A stretch of DNA of 64,000 bases from Alligator mississippiensis. Taxonomy: Eukaryota > Chordata > Crocodylia > Alligatoridae. Positions 1 to 11,039 of the stretch are shown here, piece after piece. Made by a program: the position numbers and the translations under genes. Position 1 is the first letter of the stretch; the number at the start of each line of letters is the position of its first letter. The stretch spans positions 252,258,251 through 252,322,250 of the forward strand of contig NC_081826.1 of assembly GCF_030867095.1 (NCBI RefSeq), in the 5' to 3' direction. The notes under the pieces were generated by a model. It was given only the letters and a program-made list of their open reading frames with translations, ran no database searches and was not told where the DNA came from.

Positions 1-450
1 ATTAGGTGGGAGGCTGCCCATTATAACCCCCCCAATATCGGGGAGTATCTATGGCTCCTTTCCATCCCTACACCACGGCCCAAGCCTCTCAGATGGCATC
101 TCAGGCAGCCAACTCAACCGTCCCCTTCACCCATTAGCTGTGGCCCCTTCCTTGGGACCTTCAGCTTCCCTTTAAGCTCTGGCCTTGTCTCAGACCAGTC
201 GGGACCCCAAGCTTCTCTGCTCTATATGGGGGGGCTCCTGGCCCTTTTGACCCCTATCTGGGTCTTGGCTCCAGCATTGACCAGTGGGGTCCCTCAGGTT
301 AGGTCTAAGCCACCTGCCTACACTCAGGGACTGGGGTCCCCCATTCCTGGCTCAGGTGCTTCACAAAGCGTGCCTGGCCACGCAGGGGTCACTCACCCCA
401 GCAGGCTCAGGTGCTTCAAAAAGCTTACCTGGCGTTCCCTGGATTAGATG
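1..450 (-). mobile_element. LTR retroelement, internal (post-LTR) region, cut by window edge
   Basis: This stretch lies on the internal side of the minus-strand LTR at 455-804. It resembles by eye the internal region of a second element at 31.25-31.4 kb: both carry GGGAGGCTGCC followed by a CAAGCCTC-CAGATGG segment. No gag or pol reading frame is visible; the short open frames look like chance. It probably is the untranslated leader of an LTR element whose coding part, if any, lies left of the window. Superfamily (ERV or Gypsy) is not determined. Confidence 0.5.
349..440. repeat. 55-bp tandem repeat, about 1.7 units
   Basis: GGCTCAGGTGCTTCA starts at 349 and again at 404, a 55-bp period. The related element near 31.8 kb also carries 55-56 bp tandem units directly inside its LTR, so leader minisatellites seem to be a family trait. 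Confidence 0.55.
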
Positions 451-454
451 GATC

Positions 455-804
455 TTATAACCCACCCGATGGTGAGGGCTGGGGTTAAGGCGCCCCTACC
501 TACCTTTCACTGGGGTGGTAACATTTCCCTGGAGGCTCCCGTGCCACTGGGAGCCCCACCAGGCCACCCACTCCCAGCAGGGTGCAGTTTTAGGTCATGC
601 CCAGGATCAGAGTCTCCTGCTCCTACCCGCAAGATGTTCCCATGCAGCAACTCAGCCAGGCAATATTTCTTGCCTGGCTCCCAGCAGCAAACTGCTCTTG
701 TTTATAGGAATGGCCAGAGTTCTAAAATGGCTGCTGTAATCAAATACCTGCTGAATCCTTGATCTAGCTCTTAAAGTGGCAGGCACCACTGGTGCCCTGG
801 CACA
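455..804 (-). mobile_element. LTR (minus strand), same family as the LTR at 30208
   Basis: Read on the minus strand the sequence starts TGTG near 804 and aligns by eye over ~350 bp with the plus-strand copy starting at 30208. Shared blocks in order are a GGCACC-GGTGCC dyad, CACTTTAAG, a CAGCCATTTT block, CAGTTTGCTGCT, GCCTGGCTGAG, TAGGAGCAGGAG, AACTGCACCCTGC and GGGTGGGTT. The 3' boundary is uncertain by tens of bases because no clear CA terminus or primer-binding site was fixed. The companion copy has a TATAAA box at the matching place; here the box is degraded. Confidence 0.6.
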
Positions 805-884
805 CTGTCTGCTATCTAGAAGTATGTAGAAAAAACATTTAAAGCTTGTCTTTTTCTGAATCACTGAATACTTCTGAGTCTCTC

Positions 885-1024
885 TGAATCAATTCAGAGG
901 GTTCCAATTCGATTCTGAGAGATTAAAGGGTCCTCTGATTTGATTCAGATTTGGAGATTCAGCCACCGAATTGGGCCGAATCGCCGCCAAATTGAAGCAG
1001 GGACCAAAGCTTTGCACAGCCCTA
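885..1024. mobile_element. Fragment of a hAT-like element (one terminus)
   Basis: The segment ends TTTGCACAGCCCTA (1011-1024), the complement of a TAGGGCTGTGCAAA terminus. That resembles the TAGGGCTGTGTGAAAT terminus of the hAT element at 33438-34326. The interior is rich in GAATC and GATTC motifs. The other end and a target duplication were not found. Confidence 0.35.
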
Positions 1025-3300
1025 CTGCTTGGCTCCCCCTGCTTCCAGTGGCTCCTCCTCTTCCTCCTCCTAACCCTGCTGCCCCATTCCAGGCTTCTGC
1101 TCCAGCTCCCAGTCACCTTTCACCCACTCCACTTGCCCAGCATGATGAGCAGCCACCTGCAGGCAGCAGAGCAGGTAGAAGGTATCTGGGAGCTGGAGCC
1201 CCACATGTTGGAGCAGGTGCTGTATGATTCACTGTTGCAAAATCCTCTGAAGGCTCCTTGCTCAATAAACCTTAAGCCACAGTGGGGGCAAGTCTTTTGG
1301 AATTTTATTTTTTTTTATTTCCCATGGTCAGAACATACACCAAGTGCATGGTTTCTGGGAAGAAGGAGCAAATAGTTGAAGAGGTTCACTGGCAGGATTT
1401 CAACCAGATTGTGCAACACAGTGTAGTGGGTCTTGGCTCAACTGGAAGGATGGGAGAGAATCCCATCCAGGAAACTTTCAAAAACTGGAATCTGCAGGGG
1501 GGGCACTTTCAAAAACTGGAATCAGCAGTTGCCATCTTGCACACACAAAGGGAGGCTGCACCCTGGAAGGAGGGATTTCAGAACTAGAAAAAGCTATTTG
1601 GCTACATCTGCCCATACCAGTTGATCATATCTGGTCATGCAGTAATAGGCTATGCAAAGGAATGCATGCATACTGTTCTCCTGTTTCTGCTGGATGCCTG
1701 ACTGTTGTTGGAGGCAGTGATCTGGCTGGTCTGAGGGTCTGGATCCACAGAGTTGTGATGTCCTAAGTGTGGGGCATTTTCTCATGTGATGGTTCCTTCT
1801 ACAAAGTAACTGCAGTCATCCAGTCTTTCCCCACACTATCTGGCATAGTGTGAATCGGGCTTGCCATTCCCCACCAAGATCTTGTCCATTTCCTCCTGGG
1901 CTGAGCAAGGACCACATGAACTGCACCTCAGCTAAAAATGGTACTGGTGGTCAGGGAATGCAGGTTTGCACTCTTACAATATAATATTGGCATAAGTGCA
2001 CAGCAGCATTCAGCCAGAAAGCCTTCATTTCTTTTTCTGTTCTGGGTCTTATAATGTGCCTGTTATCAATAGGGGTAGGTGAGCGAGGCATCAGCTATGG
2101 GCCTCAGTTTAGATGGGACACTAGAATGGCAGTCTCCAGGAAGCTTGTGACACTGCAGGAACAGCCTGCAGCAACCCTGTGTGAAGAGGTAGGTGGTCAG
2201 CCCCCACTAGCACTCTCTGGCACTTGGCATCCCCCTCTGGACAAGGACACCAAAAATTTCCAGTTATACCTTGACTGTTGTCATGGTACAGATTTCCCAA
2301 ACACAATTTTTAAACCACTGTATGGAAATCAAGGAACATTTTCTGCTAAACTGACAATGTAGTGTGAGTCTTAATGGTCATACATTCATTGTTCTGTTCA
2401 GTGAGATTACTAGATATATAATACTACGACACGTTAAAACTTGGTGATTGAGATTAGGGGAATGTTTTAGAAATTAAAATAAGTAAAGCAATTTATTTAG
2501 GAATTTAGGATTTAAGTGATGTTTCTCATATTAAAATTCAATAAATAATAAAGTAGGCCATATTATGGTTGATTTAGGAAGATAGTTGTTATTTAATTTC
2601 AAAAAATTGGTTTCCCATCACTGCATTGTCAATGAGAATATTATAAACTTCCATTGCTTTCCTTCTTTAATGAACTGTTCCCTTGCAACAAAACTATTCA
2701 AACAGCAGTAGTAGTTGTATATTATATACAAAGAAAGTCACCATAGTAGTGGTCAGCAAATTTTTCAGCGGTGGGCCCGATGAACCCAGTTTAGGTTTGA
2801 GGCAGATTGGTACTTCTGACCCAGCTGCTGCTCCACTACCACTTCTCCTAGCTGTGGTGTTTGCTTCTCCACTTGTGTGTTCCTTCCCCCTGCCCCAACC
2901 CCTGGCACCCCAGTTTTCCTGCCCAGAGAAGCAAACAACCCTTCCCCTACCTGGTGCCAGGGCCATGTGCCAAGGCAGCCCCCAGGTGCCCTGAACTCCC
3001 CTTACTCCAGTTTTCCTCCATGGAGGAGCAAACAACCCTTTCCCTATCTCTCCCCAATCTCTTTCCTCCCCCTGTCCCTTTTGTAACCCCTTCTCTCCCT
3101 CCCCTGGGCTGCTAATCTTTTGCTGCTGGCTGGGGAATGCTTTAAATTACAATTTAAACCAGGCCCTATTTATTGTTAATAAGGGGGGTATTTGTCATGT
3201 AGAATGCACACACTTTCTCTCTCAATTGCTGTTTCTTAGTGTCAGAAATGTATGAGATATAGGCAAATAACAAACATCATAAACCAGTTCTTAAGAATTG
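1025..3300. other. No gene seen; degraded repeats
   Basis: No exon with recognisable protein similarity. An AATAAA hexamer near 1263 has no gene attached. From about 2746 to 3120 a C-rich block starts with GGTCAGCAAATTTTTC, which resembles the end of a hAT-type element, but no partner end was located. 2400-2680 is AT-rich. Confidence 0.4.
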
Positions 3301-3651
3301 CAGGTCAGTCGCATCATACACACATTTAACTTGCGCAAATTCAACTATATGCGGGGTGGGGGGGGACGGGGCTTAAGTTTGCATGCATGCCCAGAGCTGT
3401 ATGGCCAGCCACCAGGCAGCAGCGGCAGTGTGGTGGTGGCCGGGTGGCACGCAGCCATCCCCACCACCACCCCACGCTGTGTCGCTGCTGCCAGCCACAC
3501 AGCATTAAGCACAGCTCCGCCGCCGCCACGGGAGGTTTTGGAGGCAGAGGCAGTCACCACTGGCACAGTAACACGCGATTTCACTGTATGCGATTTTCAC
3601 CTTATGCGCTGACTTTAGAACGTAACCCCCTAGTAAGATGTGACTGACCTG
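3301..3651. mobile_element. Non-autonomous DNA transposon, pogo/Tigger-like
   Basis: The ends are inverted repeats: CAGGTCAGTCGCATCATAC at 3301 and the complement of CAGGTCAGTCACATCTTAC ending at 3651. The right flank begins TA. The left flank is TG where TA is expected, so one target base may be mutated. Internal TTGCGCAAATTC and the right-hand ACGTAACCCCC are reminiscent of pogo/Tigger MITEs; that family placement is from memory and is inference. No transposase frame; 351 bp long. Confidence 0.6.
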
Positions 3652-3744
3652 TACCCAAATAAACAATATACAATACCTGTTAAAATGTCTTCCCCCACTT
3701 TGCTAGTGGCTGACAGGCATACTTGAGTGCTCCCCCCGCCTCCG

Positions 3745-3900
3745 GCTTCTGGCTTAACCCACTGCAGGCATGTGGCTTCATTTCCTCAATCAAAAGTAAA
3801 TGTGTGTTCATTTGTTTATTGGTTTAGTCTCTGCAGCTTAGACTAACCTGCAAAGACTGAATCTATTCAGCCGCAGCTTTTTGGCTGGCTGTACTTAGCC
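3745..3900 (-). mobile_element. Fragment of the same DNA transposon family as 51253-52129
   Basis: On the minus strand this reads GGCTAAGTACAG, then CAAAAAG, CTGAATAGATTCAGTC and GCAGGTTAGTCTAA. This matches in order the left end of the 877-bp element at 51253 (GGCTAGGGACAG, CAAAAAG, CTGAATTGATTCAATC, GCAGGTTAGTCTAA). CACTGCAGGCATGTGG near 3763 matches the complement of a block further inside that element. The other terminus is absent here. Confidence 0.5.
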
Positions 3901-4361
3901 TGCATGATCAGTAACAAGTTCAAAGCAATATGACATCCCTTTGTAACGAGAGAATACTGTAGATACAGTATAAGCTAAATGTAAGGTCTGAATGTGACAG
4001 AGTGCTGGGGCATTACTGAACATCTTAACTCCACCCATTTCCCTTTTGCTTTGCACAAGCACACAGAGAAAGAGCCTTCCATCCAGGTTTGAATTGCAGA
4101 CTGGAAGGTTTGCTCTTATTTGATTTTTTTTTTATAACAGCTTCTCTACAGAATACAAATGGAACTGTTTTTTAACATGGCCAATGAAAGCAAATCCCAG
4201 TCTTCAGTCTTAATTTAAAATAATGTTAAGTCTGTAGACCTTGTAGCGATAGCCTTGAAAACATAATACAATAAAAACTTGTTACTAAGACTGAAAGGAA
4301 CAAGCAACCAAGCTTAGCTTCATTAGTCAAGTTGCACAATCCTTCCTGAGCCATTGAGGGA

Positions 4362-5300
4362 ATGGCCTGGCACATCAGTGAGCAATATACATCAACCCTC
4401 ATCAAGACAGAATCCGAGGCTGAGGAAGTAGAAGGATTGTGGGTTAGGCTACATGGGGGGCAAGGAGAAAGGGATTTGGTGGTAGGGGTCTGTTACAGAC
4501 CCCCACACCAAGGGGAAGAAATAGATGCGGGGCTCCTGAGGCAACTCTCGGAGACCATAAAAGCTAAAGAGGCGGTAGTCATGGGGGACCTAAACTACCC
4601 GGACATCTGCTGGGAGACGCAGACAGCAAGGTCCCATCGCTCACGCAGGTTTCTAACTTGTGTACAGGACCTCCACCTGACACAGGAGGTATATGGTCCC
4701 ACTAGGGGGAATGCCATACTGGATCTGGTATTGGCAACGGGAGATGACATGATAGGGGACCTCCAAATTGGTAGCTATCTGGGAGACAGTGATCACCTTA
4801 TGATAGAATTCAACATAAGACGGCGAGTGGATAAGGTAACTAGTAGGGTGAAAGTGCTAGACTTTAGGAAAGCTGATCTCATTGCACTCAGGCGATTAGT
4901 CAAGGAAGCACTGCAGAGTAGGAGTTTTGATGGGATGGGTGCCCAAGAAGGGTGGCTGTGCCTAAAGGAAACGATCCTTTGGGCACAAAGCAAGACGATC
5001 CCCGAGCGAGGCAAAAGAGGGAAAGGGGCCAGGAGGCTTCCGTGGCTGACCAGAGAAATCCAGGGCAGCCTAAGGGCCAAAAGGGGAGCACATAAAAAGT
5101 GGAAACAGGGTGAGATCACTAAAGATGAATATACCTCCTCTGCTCGTGCTTGTAGGGAGGCAGTTAGGCGGGCCAAAGCTACCATGGAGCTGAGGATGGC
5201 AACCCAAGTAAAGGACAACAAGAAATTGTTTTTTAGATACATAGGGAGTAAAAGGAAGGCCCAGGGAGGAATAGGACCCCTGCTAAATGGGCAGAAGTAA
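4362..5300 (+). pseudogene. CR1 ORF2, endonuclease part of copy A (N-terminally truncated)
   Basis: 312 codons of the CR1 endonuclease and the linker to the reverse transcriptase. In the endonuclease/exonuclease/phosphatase fold CR1 uses to nick its target, I see VCYRPP, GDLNYPDICW, a GPTRG-LDLVLATGDD block and the catalytic GDSDH. The N-terminal TNAR and ITETWW region is missing. The frame closes with TAA at 5298-5300; copy G has CAA at the same position, so this is one C-to-T change, and the frame continues without shift into the next entry. The methionine at 4362 is the first in frame, not a natural start. Confidence 0.85.
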
Positions 5301-6935
5301 TTGGTGACAGATAGAGGGGACAAGGCTGAACTCCTCAACGAGTTCTTTGCCTCAGTGTTCCTAAGCGAGGGTCACGACAAGTCTCTCACTGGGGTTGTAG
5401 AGAGGCAGCAGCAAGGCGCCAGACTTCCATGCGTAGATCCTGAGGTGGTGCAGAGTCATTTGGAAGAACTGGATGCCTTTAAGTCGGCAGGCCCGGATGG
5501 GCTCCATCCCAGGGTGCTGAAGGCACTGGCCGACGTCATTGCAGAGCCACTGGCGGGAATATTCGAATGCTCGTGGCGCACGGGCCAAGTCCCGGAGGAC
5601 TGGAAAAGGGCTAACGTGGTCCCCATTTTCAAAAAGGGGAGGAAGGAGGACCCGGGCAACTATAGGCCGGTCAGTCTCACCTCCATCCTTGGTAAAGTAT
5701 TTGAAAAAATTATCAAGGCTCACATTTGTGAGAGCCCGGCAGGACAAATTATGCTGAGGGGAAACCAGCATGGGTTTGTGGCGGGCAGATCGTGCCTGAC
5801 CAACCTAGTCTCTTTCTATGACCAGGTTACGAAACGCCTGGACACAGGAGGAGGGGTGGATGGCGTATACCTGGACTTCAGGAAGGCCTTCGATACGGTA
5901 TCCCACCCCATACTGGTGAACAAATTAAGAGGCTGTGATGTGGATGACTGCACGGTCCGGTGGGTGGCGAATTGGCTAGAGGGTCGCACCCAAAGAGTCG
6001 TGGTAGATGGGTCGGTCTCGACCTGGAAGGGTGTGGGCAGTGGGGTCCCGCAGGGTTCGGTCCTTGGACCGATACTCTTTAATGTCTTCATCAGCGACTT
6101 GGACGTGGGAGTGAAATGTACTCTGTCCAAGTTTGCAGATGACACAAAGCTATGGGGAGAAGTGGACACGCCAGAGGGCAGGGAACAGCTGCAGGCAGAC
6201 CTGGATAGGCTGGACAAGTGGGCAGAAAACAACAGGATGCAGTTCAACAAGGAGAAATGCAAAGTGCTGCACCTAGGGAGGAAAAATGTCCAGCACACCT
6301 ACAGCCTAGGGAATGACCTGCTGGGTGGCACGGAGGTGGAAAGGGATCTTGGAGTCCTAGTGGACTCCAAGATGAACATGAGCCGGCAGTGTGACGAAGC
6401 CATCAGAAAAGCCAATGGCACTTTATCGTGCATCAGCAGATGCATGACAAATAGGTCCAGGGAGGTGATACTTCCCCTCTACAGGGCGTTGGTCAGACCG
6501 CAGTTGGAGTACTGCGTGCAATTCTGGGCGCCACACTTCAAGAAGGATGCGGATAACCTGGAGAGGGTACAGCGAAGGGCAACTCGTATGGTCAAGGGCC
6601 TGCAGACCAAGCCCTACGAGGAGAGACTAGAGAAACTGGACCTTTTCAGCCTCCGCAAGAGAAGGTTGAGAGGCGACCTTGTGGCTGCCTATAAGTTCAT
6701 CACGGGGGCACAGAAGGGAATTGGTGAGTATTTATTCACCAAGGCGCCCCCGGGGGTTACAAGAAACAATGGCCACAAGCTAGAAGAGAGCAGATTTAGA
6801 CTGGACATTAGGAAGAACTTCTTCACAGTTCGAGTGGCCAAGGTCTGGAACGGGCTCCCAAAGGAGGTGGTGCTCTCCCCTACCCTGGGGGTCTTCAAGA
6901 GGAGGTTAGACGAGTATCTAGCTGGGGTCATTTAG
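5301..6935 (+). pseudogene. CR1 ORF2, reverse transcriptase part of copy A (open)
   Basis: 544 uninterrupted codons. Counting from 5301, the finger motif FKSAGPDGLHPRVLKAL comes first, then NYRPVSLTS, QHGFVAGRSC and motif A YLDFRKAFD (residues 190-198, first catalytic Asp). [14 protein letters not shown] (motif B) and SKFADDTKLWG (motif C, FADD at residues 278-281) follow, then the thumb LGVLVDSKMNMSRQC and the CR1-typical C-terminus ending at TAG after AGVI. All catalytic aspartates are present. There is no start codon here: it reads on from the stop at 5298, so the product would not be made without readthrough. Confidence 0.9.
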
Positions 6936-7035
6936 ACCCAGCACTCTTTCCTGCTTATGCAAGGGGGTCAGACTTGATGATCTATTGAGGTCCCTTCCGA
7001 CCCTAACATCTATGAATCTATGAATCTATGAATCA

Positions 7036-8047
7036 TTTCTTCAGAGGGTGGAGTCTGTTTTCCTTGAAAGAGCCAGTTATGTCCACAAGCCAGTGAAAGA
7101 AAAACTGGGCAGATTAATATTCTCCCCACCATTCCAACTTTTGGATCATAAGCATGAGTGGCACTGGGAAGTAGTGGAAGTACTGTAACTAAAGTGGGTA
7201 GGGGGGATTCAGGACACCAGGCTCAGGAACTGACTTGGGGAAGGGCACAAAAATGTGGCCATTGCCAGAGTCTGGCTACACCTGCTGCCCTGCATGCTGC
7301 CAACATCTAGTGTACAGAATTTCCCAGTTTATGCCTATGCTGGGAAGTAATTGCAAGCAATGCACAGGCACATCCAAAGGGAATGGGGAGACTCCTTGTA
7401 CCCTGCACTCTTCTCTTTCCTCCCACATTGAGAGCTGGTCCCAAATTACTAAGGCTACAAGCAGGTGTTGTTTTTGTAGTGGGATCAGCTTTGCCAGGAT
7501 ATGTCCCAGCAAGCTGATTTGAGTGATTGGCAGGTAGAGACATCACCTGGTCCATTGCCCATGGGATCAGGCCTCTGGTGCTCATGAGTCTTCAGGAACC
7601 TGACCTGGGGAACCTCATGGGGGTTCTCTTCCTTGCAGTGTGAAATGCCCTGGAATCTCTGCAGGAGAAATCCCAGGGTGTACTTCTTATGCTGCAGGCA
7701 TGCACCCCAGGAATCCCTCTGCAAGGGAATCCCCGGGATGTGGGGATCACACCATAAGTAAACATTCATCCCTGGGGATAAGGCACAAAAAAACTATGGT
7801 GAGGTATTGTCTCAAAAACATTTTTAGGCACTTGAAGTGTGTCAAGAGGCAAGGACAATTGTTCACTCACAGCTTGTGCTTTCATAAAGCTTTTTATGGT
7901 GGCACAAGGGTAATGTCTATTCACAGTCTAAGTGACTAATAAATTATGGTTTCAGGCTACAATAGGAAAACTCATAGGGCATTTTTACACTGCTCCGGGG
8001 GTGGGGAGAGCACTTTTTATGCTCTGGGGGTGGGGAGAGCAGCACTA
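7036..8047. other. No gene seen
   Basis: Apart from two direct copies of a GGGGGTGGGGAGAGCA-like unit near 7997 and 8026, I see no exon, terminal repeat or RNA gene. Open frames here are short and without recognisable motifs. Confidence 0.4.
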
Positions 8048-8080
8048 TAATTAGAGAGGCTCTGAGAGCCGCTCTAATTA
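8048..8080. repeat. Near-perfect hairpin
   Basis: Outer arms TAATTAGAG (8048-8056) and CTCTAATTA (8072-8080) enclose inner arms GGCTCT (8058-8063) and AGAGCC (8065-8070). It may be the core of a foldback element; no flanking terminal repeats were confirmed. Confidence 0.55.
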
Positions 8081-8091
8081 AAGTGTCACCA

Positions 8092-9250
8092 CATAGTTTC
8101 GTACTTCATAGTTCCATAGTAGCTAGGCTCAAGAGGGACCTGAACAGATCATCTAGCCTGTCCCCCTGCCACAGACAGGAATGAATGGTGGGTTCACAAG
8201 ACTCCAGACAGGTGATCATCCAACCTCCTCTTGAATTTGCCCAAGGTAGGGGCGAGGACCACTTCCCTGGGAAGCTGGTTCCAGATTTTGGCCACCCTAA
8301 CTGTAAAATATTGTCTTCTGATCCCTAACCTAAACCTATTCTCCATCATCTTATTACTGTTGTTCCTTGTCACCCCAGGTGGTGCTGGGGAGAAAAGGGC
8401 TCTGCCTATTTGCTTTTGAACTCCCCTGATGAGTTTGTAGGCAGCCACCAGGTCCCCCCTCAGCCTCCTCTTGCTGAGGCTGAACAGGTTCAGGTTCTTC
8501 AGTCTCTCCTCGTAGGGCCTGTCCTGCTGCCCTCTCACCAAGTGGGTGGCCGTCCTCTGAACCCTCTCCAGGCTGGCCACATCCCTTTTGTAGTGCAGTG
8601 CCCAGTACTGGACGCAGTACTCCAACTGTGGCCTGACCAAAGTCGCATAGAGGGGGAGTATCACCTCTCTGGACCGGCGTGAGATGCACTTTGGATCCAT
8701 GACAAGGTATGGCTGGCCTTGCTGGCTGCGGTCTGGCATTGACGGCTCATGTTCATCTTGGAGTCAATAATGACTCCAAGATCCCTTTCTGCCTCTGGGC
8801 TTTCAAGAAGGGAACTCCCCAGCCTGTATGTATGCTGTGGATTCCTTCTCCCAAGGTGCAGCACCCTGCATTTGTCTACGTTGAACCCCATCCTATTCTC
8901 GTCTGCCCACTTTTGTAGTCTGTCTAAATCTAGTTGCAGCCTCTCTCTCCCTTCAAGTGTGTCCACCTCACCCCACATCTTAGTGTCATCAGCAAACTTG
9001 GACAGCATGCTTTTCACCCCCTTGTCCAAGTTGCTGATGAAGATGTTAAACAGTACGGGCCTGAGGACCAAGCCCTGGGGTACCCCACTGCTCACATCTC
9101 ACCAGGTTGAGTACAACCCATCCACCACTACTCTCTGGGTGCGCCCAATCACCCAATTTTTTACCCATCCAACTGTGTAGGCATCAATGCCACAGTTGCT
9201 TAATTTATTGATGAGGATGGGGTGAGAGACAGTGTCAAAGATCTTCTGAT
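8092..9250 (-). mobile_element. CR1 LINE copy B, 5'-truncated reverse transcriptase and tail
   Basis: Read on the minus strand, the copy runs from a FDTVSHPILINKL block (near 9245) through a degenerate GVPQG motif B and SKFADDTKMWG (catalytic FADD kept). It continues with LGVIIDSKMNMSRQC and the C-terminal CR1 block PREVVLAPTLGKFKRRLDDHL, ending with a tail near 8092. At least two frame breaks occur, near 9097 and 8660-8740. The tail differs from those of copies A/G and D/E/F, which suggests a third subfamily. The 5' end adjoins the hairpin element at 9259. Confidence 0.88.
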
Positions 9251-9258
9251 CTCGTCTA

Positions 9259-9367
9259 TCAGCATCCGTGCACTTAAAAATGGCAGCAGGGGCACTTGAA
9301 TTAAAGCTCATTCAATGAGCTTTAGGTCAAGCGCCCCCACCGCCATTTTTAAGTGCAGGGGCACTGA
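9259..9367. mobile_element. 109-bp hairpin MITE flanked by TA
   Basis: Almost the whole element is one inverted repeat. The left arm runs TCAG, TGCACTTAAAAATGGC, GGGGCACTTGA and AAAGCTCATT; the right arm is its complement with a few mismatches, with the turn near 9312. It is flanked by TA at 9257-9258 and 9368-9369, consistent with a TA target duplication (Tc1/mariner type). It has no coding capacity and transcripts would fold into a long stem. Confidence 0.7.
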
Positions 9368-9691
9368 TACAGAAGACACAGAAGGCTGCTGGAGTATGGG
9401 AATTGCCACACTCCAGAAGATTCCATTAATTGAGTCTATTCCAATGCACTAGAATTCCAGCACATTGGATCAGCCTTGCTGCTCAAGTTTAGGCACCCAT
9501 AGGGATTGTGCAATAAATGCCAATTAGGAGCTTCAAAGGCATTCTGGCTGATGCAGGCAGAATGCCTTGAGGAACCATGCAGGAGTCATGAGCTGCTAAG
9601 AGGTGTTACCTTTCTTCAAGTTTCAAGTAGAGTCCCCCAAATTCCAGATATATACCCCAGTCTGAAATGATACAGAGGACACAGAAGGCTG
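9366..9691. repeat. Direct repeat pair, 303 bp apart
   Basis: GATACAGARGACACAGAAGG is present at 9366 and again at 9669 with one mismatch in 23 bases, and weaker similarity continues for ~12 bases (GTATGG). The first copy abuts the hairpin MITE, whose right TA lies inside the repeat. The origin could be a local duplication or two copies of a repeat; I cannot tell. Confidence 0.55.
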
Positions 9692-10461
9692 AGATGGTAT
9701 GGATCTGTGGTTTTGTTTCAGGCCCATCTCTTCTTTTATTTTTTAGGCTGTTCAAGAAAATGTTTTGGCCAAGAAAAGTCAAAATATCACTCTAAACATG
9801 TATACTTGGAACACTTGCACTGGAACACTTTTCAGGGATGTTTGTCTTTTGATAAATGTCCTATATCTAAGTAAACGTACGTCCAATTACTCATTCCTTT
9901 AGTGCCAGCCAGTGTGGTTTTTTTCATGCCTAAAATTCTCATCATTCCATGTTCTGTTTTTAAATCAGCTTTGAACAGCTTGTGCATATTAACTTATTTT
10001 CATACAGAGGAAGAATAAATGAGTGGTATTTTTTAAATTGTAATGTTTTTAAAAGGGGAGAATCTATCCTAAATTTTTCCACAGTGCCTATCACTGGTAC
10101 TTTAAGCATCAGTGTTGCCCTTTGGAGAACCTTTTCTCCACTGAAGCTGACTCCTTTTATTAAAAATTTGACATCATGGTCATGGCTGAATGAAGACTCA
10201 CATAATAAAGAGATGAAGTATTTACTGGTGCCACTCAAGTTCCCTCACTTGACTGTCTGGTGTGTGTCGGGAGGGGCCTGGGCTCTTCCTGGGGACAACT
10301 TCTGGTTATTGGCCTTACAGTTGAATCCAAGTGTAATAATTGGTTTTTAGTTTATTTCTTTAAGTTAAAGAAATAATCATCTTTTGTTGTTATACTGTGT
10401 TATACTGTGGGGCAGACCGAAACAGCATGTGCTGAAAGGGGGAGGCGAGACTAATTCAGGA
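9692..10461. other. No gene seen
   Basis: AT-rich, unique-looking sequence with several TTTTAAA stretches. No exon, terminal repeat or RNA gene recognised. Confidence 0.35.
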
Positions 10462-10536
10462 ACAGACCAAAGCGGCGCTCTCACAGACCGAAGTGACGTA
10501 CTCATGGACCGAAGCGGTGTGCTCATGGATCACTAC
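10462..10536 (+). repeat. 21-bp minisatellite, 3.5 units
   Basis: Units begin at 10462, 10483, 10504 and 10525 with exactly 21-bp spacing and consensus AYRGACCRAAGYGRYGYRCTC. Because 21 is divisible by three, one frame stays open through it, but there is no sign of a real gene. Confidence 0.7.
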
Positions 10537-11039
10537 ACCTTAGAGGGAACACCAGAAGTTCTCATATATCCTCACCATTGACCATGCTATGATGTTATCT
10601 CTATAAGGAACAACTACAGGTGGGGCAGCTGCAACTAGACCCATATCCTGGTGCATGGTAGGATCTGCTGCCAGGAGAGAGAGAGTGGGGGCAAGGCAGG
10701 GGCTGAGGGCCAGGAGTAAGGGGCATTGGGAGGACTGTAGGTTGGGAGTGAGGGGCAAAGGCATGGCAGGGGTAGGGCACTGGCATATCAGTGCTGCTCA
10801 GCACCACAAAGTAGCTTTGGGCACAGCCACAGCTGGACCCATATCCGGGTGAGCAAAGGGGGCAGTGGGAGCTCTGATTTCCTATGATAAAACTAAAAGC
10901 AAATGCCAAAATATATAGGTATTTAGAATGTACTTTATTGTAATAATTGAGGCACTAGTTGTTTTCCAAATGGCATTAAAATTGTGAATATATCAATAAA
11001 ACATTGTGCACAACTGATACCTATATATGTATAATGGCA

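Larger units (their letters stand above)
4362..7035 (+). mobile_element. CR1 LINE copy A, 5'-truncated, nearly intact ORF2
   Basis: A CR1 non-LTR retrotransposon that keeps most of the apurinic-type endonuclease and all of the reverse transcriptase. It ends with the CR1 3' tail: a conserved GATGATCTATTGAGGTCCCTTC segment followed by about three CTATGAAT(C) units (7011-7035). ORF1 and the first part of the endonuclease are missing, as expected from incomplete target-primed reverse transcription. Across 858 codons only one in-frame stop interrupts the frame (5298-5300). The tail and interior match copy G at 39858 closely, so both belong to one young subfamily. Confidence 0.93.
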
